Notes under the pieces: model-generated | What the model saw: only the letters and a program-made list of their open reading frames with translations | What the model was told of the DNA's origin: nothing | Database searches by the model: none | Program-made: the position numbers and the translations under genes | NCBI RefSeq assembly: GCF_002735645.1 | Contig: NZ_PDZG01000005.1 | Span: forward strand, 1 to 64,000 | Source of the DNA: Iodobacter sp. BJB302 | GTDB lineage: Bacteria; Pseudomonadota; Gammaproteobacteria; Burkholderiales; Chitinibacteraceae | Reading direction: 5' to 3' | DNA: 64,000 nucleotides | Shown: one piece after another, positions 46,865-55,186 of the stretch | Layout of the letters: each line of letters begins with the position of its first letter | Position numbering within the stretch: the first letter of the stretch is position 1

Positions 46865-47968
46865 ATGTCGCAATACAAAGACTTGTTTGGCAGCCCATCA
46901 CCCGGCCCAAGCCCACTGCCCGTCGATCTGAATCAGGCCGCTGATGCGCCGCTCAGCGTTATCCAGCCTGCCCAAGCAGCCGCTCCGGCAGCTGATCCTG
47001 CCCTCGTAGCACAAATACGCCAGCTGGGCAGTGAGCAGCTCGAGGAAATCGGCAACAGGCAAACACAGCAATTGGTTCAGTTATCTGATCAGCTGCTGGC
47101 TAAAACACGCGCCAGCGATACCGGCGACTTTGGCCGCGGCATGAATGATGTACTCAAACTGATGACCACCGTGCACTACGATCAGCTTGGCGAGCCCAGC
47201 GGCCTGAACGGGCTGGTTAAGCGCCTGAAGCGCACACTGAACGTTGCCAAAGTAGATGTAGTACAGGCTTTTGACAGCGCAAAAGGGCAAATCGACAAAA
47301 TTTGCAACGATATGCGAAATCGCCTGCGCGTCATGGAAACCGATAACCAGTGGCTGAGCAATGCTTATGAAGCCAATCTGGCCGATATGCGCGCACTGGA
47401 GCAAATCCTGCCCGCCATCGGCGTTGTACTGGCCGAAGAGCAGCAAAAGCTGGCTGCACTTGATCCCAACGACCCGATGCTGATAGCAGGACAAAGGCAA
47501 AGGGTAGATCGCCTGACACGCAGGGCTGAAACCATCGAGCTGCAGATCCATCAGGCAAAATTGCGCGCATTTCAAATCAAGGGCCTGGAAGACGCAAACC
47601 GCGGGATTACCGATGATTTTCGCTCTTTGCTGGAAAACGCGATTCCGGCATGGGGCACCGATATCAGCATGGGTTTACTCAGCCTGCGCCAAAAAGCCAA
47701 TTTAGAAATCAGTAACCGCGTTAAAGACCAAATTCAGTCATCCATGAAGCGCGCAGCAGATCAAATACACGACAATGTAATTGGTGCAGAAACCGCTTTG
47801 CAAAGACAGGCCGTGGATATCAGCACACTGCAGCATGTGCAGGATAAAACCATTGATATGATCAGGCAAAAAATACAATTAGCAGAACAGCGTGGCCAGC
47901 AAAGGGCCAAAACCACGCAAGAAATTGCACGGATGGATGCAGAGCTTAAACAGACATTAAAGCAATAA
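46865..47968 (+). CDS. telA: Toxic-anion resistance protein, TelA-like
   Basis: This 367-residue, largely helical protein fits the TelA family. Family stretches include GLNGLVKRLKRTLNVAKVDVVQAFDSAKGQIDKIC, SNAYEANLADMRALEQILPAIGVVL, and a late WGTDISMGLLSLRQKANLEIS. It starts MSQYKDLFGSP, the same motif as the gene upstream. The ATG at 46865 fits the DLFG start, and an extension to 46802 would overlap the previous gene. TelA proteins are associated with tellurite resistance and with TerD operons. It ends the operon at a strong terminator. Confidence 0.85.
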   Translation: MSQYKDLFGSPSPGPSPLPVDLNQAADAPLSVIQPAQAAAPAADPALVAQIRQLGSEQLEEIGNRQTQQLVQLSDQLLAKTRASDTGDFGRGMNDVLKLMTTVHYDQLGEPSGLNGLVKRLKRTLNVAKVDVVQAFDSAKGQIDKICNDMRNRLRVMETDNQWLSNAYEANLADMRALEQILPAIGVVLAEEQQKLAALDPNDPMLIAGQRQRVDRLTRRAETIELQIHQAKLRAFQIKGLEDANRGITDDFRSLLENAIPAWGTDISMGLLSLRQKANLEISNRVKDQIQSSMKRAADQIHDNVIGAETALQRQAVDISTLQHVQDKTIDMIRQKIQLAEQRGQQRAKTTQEIARMDAELKQTLKQ

Positions 47969-48002
47969 AGCCGGCAACAAGCTGAGAATGACAAGAAAAT
48001 AA

Positions 48003-48035
48003 AAAAGGCCCCGCTGTTTTGCAGCGGGGCCTTTT
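48003..48035. terminator. Bidirectional intrinsic terminator between telA and the antiporter gene
   Basis: AAAAGGCCCCGCTG at 48003-48016 pairs with CAGCGGGGCCTTTT at 48022-48035 around loop TTTTG. It serves two convergent genes. Confidence 0.93.
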
Positions 48036-48037
48036 CT

Positions 48038-49441
48038 TTAAAACGAATGACTAAAAAATACTAAAGTCATTAACACAAATAATGGCAATAAAATGGCACA
48101 AGACCAGGCCATATAGCCAAAGAAGCTTGGCATTTTAATACCACGGTCTTCAGCAACGGCTTTCACCATAAAATTAGGCGCATTACCGATATAGCTCAGT
48201 GCCCCCATAAATACCGAGCCCGCCGAAATAGCCAGCAGCGTGGATGCCATTGGCCCCATCATTTGCACAGCATCGCCATGAGCCAGATTAAAGAACACCA
48301 GATAAGTCGGGGCATTATCCAGAAAGGCGGATAATAAACCCGTCATCCAGAAATACATATAATCAACCGGGCCACCACTGGCATTACTCACAGTATTAAC
48401 CAGAGGCGCTAAATGCCCTGCCTCACCTGCACGCAAGATTGCAATAGCCGGGGCCATAACAATAAAGATACCGGCAAATAACTTAGCCACTTCTAAAATA
48501 GGACCCCAGTTAAAATCATTACCTGCCCGTATGGGCTTAGGCGTAAATTTCAAAGAAACCAGTGCTAATGCCAGTAAAATAAGATCGCGCATTAAATCCT
48601 GGATCGCCAGCTCTGTGCCTGCAATATGCCAGCTAATACCAGGCTTCCACACACCCGACATCACGACAGCAGCCACGACGGCGGCAATCAGAAAGAAATT
48701 GAATTTCCCATGGATTTTAATCGGCTTATCTTTGGTTTTATCAATCTCCAATACGCCTTCTTTTTTGAAATAATAACTATCAATAAAGTAAAACGCGGTG
48801 AGCAATAAAGCCGCAGCAAAAGCAACTAAAGGCAGCATATGGCTGAAGGTCCAGAAAAAATCCACACCTTTTAAAAAACCAAGAAATAAAGGCGGATCAC
48901 CCAGAGGGGTTAAACCACCACCGATATTAGCCACCAGGAAAATAAAAAACACCACCACATGCACATTATGCTTGCGGTTGTCATTCGCCTTAATCAAAGG
49001 ACGAATCAGCAGCATGGCAGCGCCTGTTGTTCCCATAATCGAAGCCAGTACCGTGCCTAATGCCAGCAAACCTGTATTTAGCTTTGGCGAGCCATGCAGA
49101 TTTCCCCAAACCAGTATCCCACCAGAAATGGTATACAAGGCAAACAAAATCAAAATAAAAGGGATATATTCCTCAATCATTGCGTGTGCAATCACTCCCA
49201 GCGAAGCAGGCACACCAAAGACCATGGTAAACGGCAATAAGAAACACGCAGCCCAGAAAGCAGCGACCTTACCAAAATGGCTATGCCAGAAATGAGGTGC
49301 AAATAAAGGAAATAGCGCAATTGAAAGCAAGATACCTACAAAAGGCAAGGCCCAGGCCAAGCTTAATGTAGCGCCATCAAAATCTGCGGCTAAAGCAAGT
49401 CCTGGTAACAAACTTAAAGCTAGAAATAGGTGTTTTTTCAT
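48038..49441 (-). CDS. nhaD: Sodium:proton antiporter, NhaD family
   Basis: This 467-residue membrane protein of the ion-transporter superfamily has about 12-13 hydrophobic segments and a signal-like N-terminus (LFLALSLLPGLALA). Family landmarks are GTTGAAMLLIRPLI, IGGGLTPLGDPPLFLGFLKGV and the later LSAFLDNAPTYLVFFNLA and GALSYIGNAPNFMVKA. Members exchange sodium or lithium for protons. Its ATG overlaps the gloA stop by four bases (ATGA), so the two are translationally coupled. Confidence 0.88.
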   Translation of the reverse strand: MKKHLFLALSLLPGLALAADFDGATLSLAWALPFVGILLSIALFPLFAPHFWHSHFGKVAAFWAACFLLPFTMVFGVPASLGVIAHAMIEEYIPFILILFALYTISGGILVWGNLHGSPKLNTGLLALGTVLASIMGTTGAAMLLIRPLIKANDNRKHNVHVVVFFIFLVANIGGGLTPLGDPPLFLGFLKGVDFFWTFSHMLPLVAFAAALLLTAFYFIDSYYFKKEGVLEIDKTKDKPIKIHGKFNFFLIAAVVAAVVMSGVWKPGISWHIAGTELAIQDLMRDLILLALALVSLKFTPKPIRAGNDFNWGPILEVAKLFAGIFIVMAPAIAILRAGEAGHLAPLVNTVSNASGGPVDYMYFWMTGLLSAFLDNAPTYLVFFNLAHGDAVQMMGPMASTLLAISAGSVFMGALSYIGNAPNFMVKAVAEDRGIKMPSFFGYMAWSCAILLPLFVLMTLVFFSHSF

Positions 49442-49818
49442 TTTTGGATAAATTCGATTTTGTAACCATCCGGATCTTCAACAAAAGCAATGATGGTGCT
49501 GCCATGTTTCATAGGGCCAGGCTCACGCACAACCTTGCCGCCCTTTGCACGCACATCATTACAGCGCATATAAATATCATCTGTTTCAATCGCAATATGC
49601 CCGTAAGCATTGCCCAGATCATATTTTTCGGTATCCCAATTATGGGTAAGCTCCAGCACTGTGCCACTGGCTTCATCTTCATAACCCAAGAATGCCAGCG
49701 TAAAACGGCCTTCTGTGAAGTCTGTGCGGCGCAATAAACGCATACCCAGCACTTCGATATAAAACTGAATAGATAGTTCAAGATTGCCCACACGGAGCAT
49801 GGTATGCAGCAAGCGCAT
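49438..49818 (-). CDS. gloA: Lactoylglutathione lyase (glyoxalase I)
   Basis: This 126-residue enzyme condenses methylglyoxal and glutathione to lactoylglutathione. It begins MRLLHTMLRVGNLELSIQFY with the first metal-ligand His5, and has GYEDEASGTVLELTHNWDTEKYDLGNAYGHIAIE and the C-terminal EDPDGYKIEFIQ. The metal ligands (His, Glu, His, Glu) all appear to be present, as in the nickel-type E. coli GloA. I chose ATG 49818, which gives the usual N-terminus. It precedes the antiporter gene in a two-gene operon. Confidence 0.92.
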   Translation of the reverse strand: MRLLHTMLRVGNLELSIQFYIEVLGMRLLRRTDFTEGRFTLAFLGYEDEASGTVLELTHNWDTEKYDLGNAYGHIAIETDDIYMRCNDVRAKGGKVVREPGPMKHGSTIIAFVEDPDGYKIEFIQK

Positions 49819-49844
49819 GACGATTATCCAATTCAAGAAAACTT

Positions 49845-49869
49845 AAGTTTACCGTGTTTCTGTAAACTT
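49845..49869. promoter_or_regulatory. Inverted repeat in the gloA-nhaD promoter region
   Basis: AAGTTTAC at 49845-49852 pairs with GTAAACTT at 49862-49869 over a 9-base spacer, about 30-50 bp upstream of gloA. It could be an operator for an unidentified regulator or simply promoter-proximal symmetry. Confidence 0.4.
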
Positions 49870-50050
49870 GCCGCATTAACACTTTTGCATAAATTCACGA
49901 TTTTTTTACCCGCATAAAACTGCACCGGGGTAGGGAAATCAAAAAAAACAGATGCAATATCTGCCAACGACCATAATAAAAATTATTTATTAAAATCAGA
50001 GAGTAAACAACAAATTCTGCTGATTATGGCCGCAACTGGCCACGCAAGGC

Positions 50051-50078
50051 TTGACACAAAATCTCAATCCATTACAAT
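50051..50078 (+). promoter_or_regulatory. Sigma-70 promoter of the first tRNA-Lys pair
   Basis: TTGACA at 50051-50056, a 16-base spacer and TACAAT at 50073-50078 lie 22 bp before the tRNA-Lys at 50101. Confidence 0.75.
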
Positions 50079-50100
50079 GCGTCCTCTCTGAAGTGAGAGC

Positions 50101-50176
50101 GGGTCGTTAGCTCAGTTGGTAGAGCAGCGGACTTTTAATCCGTTTGTCGCAGGTTCGAATCCCGCACGACCCACCA
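50101..50176 (+). tRNA. tRNA-Lys (anticodon TTT), copy 1
   Basis: The 76-base sequence folds as a tRNA with acceptor GGGTCGT, anticodon loop CTTTTAA (anticodon TTT) and an encoded CCA at 50174-50176. The T-arm is GCAGG-TTCGAAT-CCCGC with one non-canonical pair. It is identical in sequence to 52203-52278. Confidence 0.95.
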
Positions 50177-50200
50177 CTCTTCTCACTCAATGTGTGTTCA

Positions 50201-50276
50201 GGGCTGTTAGCTCAGCTGGTAGAGCAGCGGACTCTTAATCCGTAGGTCGACAGTTCGAATCTGTCACAGCCCACCA
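50201..50276 (+). tRNA. tRNA-Lys (anticodon CTT)
   Basis: The acceptor GGGCTGT, D-arm AGCTCAGCTGGTAGAGC, anticodon loop CTCTTAA (anticodon CTT) and encoded CCA are all visible. It follows the first tRNA-Lys by 24 bp and is probably on the same transcript. Decoding AAG, it complements the TTT copies. Confidence 0.95.
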
Positions 50277-50294
50277 TAATAGATGTGATATCTG

Positions 50295-50320
50295 GCCCAA
50301 TCCAAAAGATTGGGCTTTTT
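50295..50320 (+). terminator. Terminator after the tRNA-Lys pair
   Basis: GCCCAATC at 50295-50302 pairs with GATTGGGC at 50308-50315, followed by a T-run. Beyond it, 50321-50592 holds no further gene that I can see, only the promoter region of the kinase gene. Confidence 0.88.
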
Positions 50321-50592
50321 GTTGTCCGCTCCCTGCACATGCCTCCATCAATCAGCGCTTAAGCTCTGATTCATTCAGCACCGTATTCTTGACACCGCCG
50401 CTTACACCAGCCAAACACCTTATATAACACACACCCCAGACCAAAAAGCATACCTTTATAAATTGTCGGCCCATTTTGCAGCAGCCCTGACTGGCTTATT
50501 CATTAAAACAAAACCAGCCAGCGCTGCAGAAACTCATAAGCCTGGCTTGTTATCAGGCCAATTGCTGCATCTCTTCCGGAACAATAGCGCCT

Positions 50593-52122
50593 ATGCATTC
50601 GATTCGAATTCGACTCATTGTGTTATTTATCGTGATGACCACGTCCATCTTGGCTGCATTCAGCATTTATGCTCAGGGTTTGCTCTCCCATGAGCTGGAG
50701 TTGCGTTTTGAGCAATTGCAAAAAGAAACAATAAACCGGCTCACCATTAGCTTGCCCCGGCCGCTGTGGGATCTGAACCCTGCATCCGCGCATAGAATAC
50801 TAAGCGCTGAAATACTGCCCGAAGAAGTACGTGGCATTTTAGTCTTGGATTTAGACGGGGAGCGATTTGCTTCTGTACAAAAAAGCTCAAACAAGCAAAT
50901 TACAAACCAATGGACAGACATTCAGGGAATTCATATTACCCAGCCGCTTTACCGTGATATAGATGCCTCAAATAACACCAGCAAAAGCATACTCCTGGGC
51001 GAAGTAAACGTTTATTTCTCCAGGGAGCGCATTGATGCGGCTCTGAGCGCCAATATCTGGCGAAGAGCACTGGAAATCTTAGTCATAGACTCTATCCTGC
51101 TGCTGGCCTTTACATTCAGTTTAAGAATGGTGTTTACCCCTCTGAGCCAATTGCGTGATGCCCTCTTCGCTTTATCACGCCATGATGGTGATGAAGCAGA
51201 AGAGCTACCTGAAACGCAGCTTAGCGAGTTTAGTGAAGTCATTCAGGGCTTCAACCAGACTCAGCGCAAACTCAGGCGCATTATGGGCCGCCGCCGCCAG
51301 GCAGAAGACGCCAGTAAACAAGCCTATACCGATTTGCAGGCCGCTCAGGCATCTTTACTTCAATCAGAAAAAATGGCTTGTCTGGGCAGCTTAGTTGCCG
51401 GTGTAGCCCATGAAATCAATACCCCTGTTGGGATTGTACTGACCAGCGCCTCTGTACTCAGCGATGCAACATTTCAACTCAAAAATGCCATGAGTGATGG
51501 TGCAATTCGAAAATCTTCGGTCATGCTTTATATCGAAACAGCAGAACAGACATCCCAACTGATTATGAGCAACGCAGAACGGGCTGCCACACTAATCCAA
51601 AGCTTTAAACAGGTGGCTGTCGATCAGACCAGCGAGCTGCGGCGGGAATATAAATTAAAAGAGTATATCGATGAGGTGATTTCAAGCCTGCACCCTGCTC
51701 TCAAACAAAACGATGCCCAGGTCACGGTAAACTGCCCGGCAGAGATTGTTTTAGAGGGCTATCCAGGTGCAATGGCACAGGTCATTACCAACCTCACCAT
51801 AAATGCGCTGGCGCATGCCTTTACCCCGGAAAAACAGGGGCAAATTGTAATCAGCGCAGAGCAAAACGGGGAGCTTGTAAATATGAGTTTCAAAGACAAT
51901 GGCAAGGGCATTTCACAGGAGCATATCGGCAAAATATTTGATCCATTTTTTACAACAAAACGCGGCCAGGGCGGTACCGGGCTTGGTTTGAATATTGTAT
52001 TCAATATTATCAATAAGCAATTTGGCGGCTCAATTACGGTGCAAAGCCTTCCAAATGAAGGCACACAATTTATACTGCAGTTTCCATCAGTCAGCCCACA
52101 AACGGCCCCCGGGCAGCTTTAA
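50593..52122 (+). CDS. Membrane sensor histidine kinase
   Basis: This 509-residue kinase has TM1 at about 8-28, a periplasmic sensor of about 125 residues, TM2 at about 155-180, then a HAMP-like linker and a coiled stretch (QAEDASKQAYTDLQAAQASLLQSEKM). The phospho-acceptor is His273 or nearby in GVAHEINTPVG. The ATPase domain has the N box NLTINALAHAF, G1 DNGKGIS, F-box FDPFFTTKR and G2 GGTGLGLNIV. The HEINTP form is typical of kinases that act with separate regulators, and no regulator gene is adjacent. Its signal is unknown. No clear ribosome-binding site precedes the ATG. It lies between two identical tRNA-Lys genes. Confidence 0.9.
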   Translation: MHSIRIRLIVLFIVMTTSILAAFSIYAQGLLSHELELRFEQLQKETINRLTISLPRPLWDLNPASAHRILSAEILPEEVRGILVLDLDGERFASVQKSSNKQITNQWTDIQGIHITQPLYRDIDASNNTSKSILLGEVNVYFSRERIDAALSANIWRRALEILVIDSILLLAFTFSLRMVFTPLSQLRDALFALSRHDGDEAEELPETQLSEFSEVIQGFNQTQRKLRRIMGRRRQAEDASKQAYTDLQAAQASLLQSEKMACLGSLVAGVAHEINTPVGIVLTSASVLSDATFQLKNAMSDGAIRKSSVMLYIETAEQTSQLIMSNAERAATLIQSFKQVAVDQTSELRREYKLKEYIDEVISSLHPALKQNDAQVTVNCPAEIVLEGYPGAMAQVITNLTINALAHAFTPEKQGQIVISAEQNGELVNMSFKDNGKGISQEHIGKIFDPFFTTKRGQGGTGLGLNIVFNIINKQFGGSITVQSLPNEGTQFILQFPSVSPQTAPGQL

Positions 52123-52157
52123 AAAATATATCAGCAAAAATATTTTTTATAAAAAGT

Positions 52158-52185
52158 TTGACAACATAAATTTATACGCTATAAT
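52158..52185 (+). promoter_or_regulatory. Sigma-70 promoter of tRNA-Lys copy 2
   Basis: TTGACA at 52158-52163, a 16-base spacer and a consensus TATAAT at 52180-52185 lie 17 bp before the tRNA. Both hexamers match the consensus exactly. Confidence 0.85.
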
Positions 52186-52202
52186 CCGCATCTCTTTAGA
52201 GC

Positions 52203-52278
52203 GGGTCGTTAGCTCAGTTGGTAGAGCAGCGGACTTTTAATCCGTTTGTCGCAGGTTCGAATCCCGCACGACCCACCA
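52203..52278 (+). tRNA. tRNA-Lys (anticodon TTT), copy 2
   Basis: The 76 bases are identical to 50101-50176, including anticodon loop CTTTTAA and CCA. The flanks differ apart from a short shared stretch just before the 5' end (agagc) and a related terminator. Confidence 0.95.
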
Positions 52279-52295
52279 AGTATATTAAGCATTTA

Positions 52296-52320
52296 GCCCA
52301 ATCTTCGGATTGGGCTTTTT
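52296..52320 (+). terminator. Terminator after tRNA-Lys copy 2
   Basis: GCCCAATC at 52296-52303 and GATTGGGC at 52308-52315 enclose a TTCG loop, followed by a T-run. The stem is the same as in the terminator at 50295, with a different loop. Confidence 0.9.
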
Positions 52321-52490
52321 GTTTTTCAGCAGCCAGAACCGCTTTCAGCCCGACACACAGGTTGCTTTGTTTATCCCGCACAAACCTGCTCCGGTTCAAA
52401 TCACACCCAGACATTATCCATTCGCCTATTTTTAATGGTGAGCCGCCTTTGCACGTCTATAACGATTTATCCCATATGCGGAGCATCGTT

Positions 52491-52958
52491 ATGCGCTTCT
52501 TCTGTGCCCTTCTCTTTATCAATTCTGCATCCATGGCTGCCGGGCTCGTGCCCCAGCCAGGGCAATGGGAAATCACCAGTGAGATGCAGCCTGAACAAAA
52601 AGCAATGATGAGCCAGATGAAGCCAGAAATGCTAAAACAAATGCAGCAGCCCAATATGCACTTTGATCCCAAAGCCGGAACCATAATCATGTCGTCCTGC
52701 TTATCCAAAGACAAAGAAACCAGCTGGCAGCTGATGGGGCACAAGCAGCAGAAGAATTGCGACATGCCCAAAATCAGCAATAGTGGCAATACGGTCATTA
52801 TGGATATGCAATGCCATCAGCCACACCCTTCAGCCATGCACAGCGTGATTCAATTCAGCCCGTCCAGAGACAGCTATCAGTTTGAACATCAGATAAAAGC
52901 TCAGGACAGAACAATGACGGTAAAAGGCAGCGCCAAGCGGCTAGGGGATTGCAAATAA
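52491..52958 (+). CDS. DUF3617 family secreted protein
   Basis: This 155-residue protein has a signal peptide (MRFFCALLFINSASMAAG). The mature part has the DUF3617 pattern: PQPGQWEITSEMQ at the start, a methionine-rich stretch (MMSQMKPEMLKQMQQPNMHF), paired cysteines around SSCLSKDK and KNCDMP, and a C-terminal MTVKGSAKRLGDC. Function is unknown; it is expected in the periplasm. I chose ATG 52491, which has GGAG upstream and gives a clean signal peptide. The open frame extends back through the tRNA gene, which cannot be coding. Confidence 0.8.
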   Translation: MRFFCALLFINSASMAAGLVPQPGQWEITSEMQPEQKAMMSQMKPEMLKQMQQPNMHFDPKAGTIIMSSCLSKDKETSWQLMGHKQQKNCDMPKISNSGNTVIMDMQCHQPHPSAMHSVIQFSPSRDSYQFEHQIKAQDRTMTVKGSAKRLGDCK

Positions 52959-52973
52959 GATGTGCAAAAGAAA

Positions 52974-52993
52974 CGTGGGCAGAGCTGCCCACG
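52974..52993 (-). terminator. Terminator of the gene at 53005
   Basis: CGTGGGCAG at 52974-52982 pairs with CTGCCCACG at 52985-52993, and on the minus strand the stem is followed by a T-rich run (TTTCTTTT). Confidence 0.75.
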
Positions 52994-53004
52994 CTAAGGA
53001 ATAT

Positions 53005-53796
53005 TTAGCCCTGGATACGGAAGGTACGCAGGAATGGGGTATTGGTTTGCGGCCCGAACCAGCGATTAAAAATCAATTCTGCTTCGCCGCTTTTCTCGGT
53101 TTCTAATAATGTTTCATTAACCAGATTAAGCAGGCGTTTTTCATTCAGTTTCACCGCGACAGAAAGAATCTCTGTGGCATTTGAAAAGCTCGACAATTCA
53201 TAATGCGATTTCGCAATCATTGAGTTCAAAGCACCAGCCAATGTGGGTTCGTCATCCATCACCACATCTACAGCACCCTGCTCTAATGATTTAACGGCAT
53301 CAGAAACGTCCGCATAAGCCACAACATTAGCTTTAGGGTAGAGTTTTCTGGACAAATCTTCGCCTGTAGTGCCCCTAGAGACAGCAATTCGCGCCCTGGA
53401 TAAAGATTCTGAAGTGGGATATCTGCCCTTTTTACTCAAGGCTTTTTGGGAGGCAACAAAATAACCAATACTGCAAGCCACTTCACGCTCGCGTTCAGGC
53501 GTTTTAGTAAATGCAGCAACAATCACATCCACTTTGCCGGATTTTACACTGGGTATCCGCTCCGCCGGGTCTACATCCTGCACCAGCAGTTTAACGCCCA
53601 ACTTTTTTGCAATAGCCGCTGCAAAATCAACGTCATAACCTGAAACAGTTTGATTTTTATTTCTTTGCCCAAATGGCGGAACATCTGCAGACACGCCCGC
53701 AATCAACGTACCACGCGCTTTAATTTTATCCAGCAGATCAGCATGCGCCAGCACGCTGCTCATACACAGTAAACCCGCCAAAAGTAATCGTTGCAT
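53005..53796 (-). CDS. Periplasmic solute-binding protein (SBP_bac_3), paralogue 1
   Basis: This 263-residue protein has a signal peptide (about 1-20, VLAHA-DLL) and the amino-acid-binding protein pattern: DKIKARGTLIAGVSADVPPFG, SGYDVDFAAAIAKKLGVKLLVQDVD, SGKVDVIVAAFTKTPERE and DVVMDDEPTLAGAL. It is similar along its whole length to the protein at 54040. No permease or ATPase gene is nearby, so the partner transporter is elsewhere or the protein has a sensory role. The ligand is probably an amino acid or other small polar molecule, by family only. Confidence 0.85.
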   Translation of the reverse strand: MQRLLLAGLLCMSSVLAHADLLDKIKARGTLIAGVSADVPPFGQRNKNQTVSGYDVDFAAAIAKKLGVKLLVQDVDPAERIPSVKSGKVDVIVAAFTKTPEREREVACSIGYFVASQKALSKKGRYPTSESLSRARIAVSRGTTGEDLSRKLYPKANVVAYADVSDAVKSLEQGAVDVVMDDEPTLAGALNSMIAKSHYELSSFSNATEILSVAVKLNEKRLLNLVNETLLETEKSGEAELIFNRWFGPQTNTPFLRTFRIQG

Positions 53797-54039
53797 ACAA
53801 AGCTCCAGGCAATAAACAGCACATCATTGCCGTATCAGATTAGAGATAACTAATCTTAAAGCCCTTTCACAACGACAGTCATACTGTGGTAATCACCAAC
53901 TGTGGAACACCCTTAACTGTGCTGGCATCCAAAATCAGCACAATAAGCAGTTTCACTTACTTTTGACGGGCTTTTATTACAAAATTGCAACACTAACATT
54001 ACATGTAAAACTTACAAAATAATGCTCGGTGTTGTTAAA

Positions 54040-54831
54040 TTAACCACGAATTTTAAAAGTACGTGGAAATGGTGTTGCCGTTTGCGGCCCAAACCACTGA
54101 TTAAAGATTCGCTCTGCCTCACCGGTGTTTTCCATTTCAATCAGCGTTTCATTAATCAGATTCATCAAACGCTTTTCACCTAATTTAGCGGCGATGGCAT
54201 AAATCTCGGTGGCATTTGCATAGCTGGATAATTCAAACTGAGTCTTATTGGACATCTTGCTTAAAGAGCGTGCCAGTGCAGGCTCGTCATCCACCACGGC
54301 ATCAATTTTTCCATCTTCTAAAAAACGCACCGCTTCAGGAATATCATCAAAAGCAATAACCGTTGCCTTTGGATACTGCTTGCGTACCAAATCTGAGCCG
54401 GTTGTTCCGCGAGCTACGCCAATATTGGCTTTTGCCAAGGATTCTGGTGAAGGAAACTTACCCTTCTTTGATAAAACTTTTTGCGCGGCAACAAAATAGC
54501 CATTACTGCAGTTAACTTCGCGCTCACGCTCGGCTGTTTTTGTAAACGTAGCAACCAGGATATCAATCTTGCCCGTCTTAACCGCAGAAATACGCTCATT
54601 TGGATCTAAATCCTGCACTACAAGCTTTACGCCTAATTTCTTAGCAATCGCCCCCGCGAAATCCACATCGTAGCCAGAAACAGTCTGGTTTTTATTTCTT
54701 TGGCCAAATGGCGGGATATCGGCACGAACACCGGCCACCATAGATCCGCGGGCTTTAATCGTATCTAACAAGTCAGCGTGAGACGCTAGGCTGCTTAATG
54801 CAAACAACGAAGCAAGCAAAAATTTATTCAT
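54040..54831 (-). CDS. Periplasmic solute-binding protein (SBP_bac_3), paralogue 2
   Basis: This 263-residue protein from ATG 54831 has a signal peptide (SLASHA-DLL). It shares the same layout and many identical stretches with its neighbour: PPFGQRNKNQTVSGYDVDF, TEREREV-like AEREREVNCS, RGTTG and WFGPQT. Residues that differ cluster in the second lobe, so ligand specificity may have diverged. The two genes are in tandem with about 240 bp between them, each apparently with its own promoter. I chose 54831 because AGGA precedes it and the signal peptide is then typical. No transporter genes adjoin. Confidence 0.85.
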   Translation of the reverse strand: MNKFLLASLFALSSLASHADLLDTIKARGSMVAGVRADIPPFGQRNKNQTVSGYDVDFAGAIAKKLGVKLVVQDLDPNERISAVKTGKIDILVATFTKTAEREREVNCSNGYFVAAQKVLSKKGKFPSPESLAKANIGVARGTTGSDLVRKQYPKATVIAFDDIPEAVRFLEDGKIDAVVDDEPALARSLSKMSNKTQFELSSYANATEIYAIAAKLGEKRLMNLINETLIEMENTGEAERIFNQWFGPQTATPFPRTFKIRG

Positions 54832-55186
54832 TTTTATATATCCTAAAGTTGTCACTGTCATTTACAAGCCGGTCAGGATTGCACCGATACATAAGCTTTT
54901 ACTAATCTTATGCGTTTGAGATAATTTAACAATAGGGGATAAATCGCAGGTGCAGCTACCTAGAAACAGTGCTAACGCGTTTTTTAGCAGCAGATAAATA
55001 AAAACAGGCCGGCTTTTATGGATAAAAAACGCCTTCGGTCAGGCCTCTGTTGAAAACGGCTTACTCAAAATAAAACAGCCCCGCTGCGTTTACTTAAAAA
55101 CGAGCGGGGCCATTAACCCAATCAAATAACATTTAACAGACTGGCTTTTCAAAGCAAATCCGCCTCAAAGCAGCAGCCACGCCAGC
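54832..55186. other. Intergenic gap between SBP genes and pilL, with terminator-like hairpin
   Basis: The 355-bp gap holds the promoter region of the SBP gene on the minus strand. A hairpin, GCCCCGCT at 55078-55085 with AGCGGGGC at 55103-55110, probably terminates the Pil-Chp operon: on the minus strand a T-rich run follows it. I see no gene. Confidence 0.55.

Noticed and set aside
52218-52490. Longer N-terminus for the DUF3617 protein
   Set aside because: The extension translates the tRNA-Lys gene and its terminator. The start at 52491 gives a normal signal peptide.
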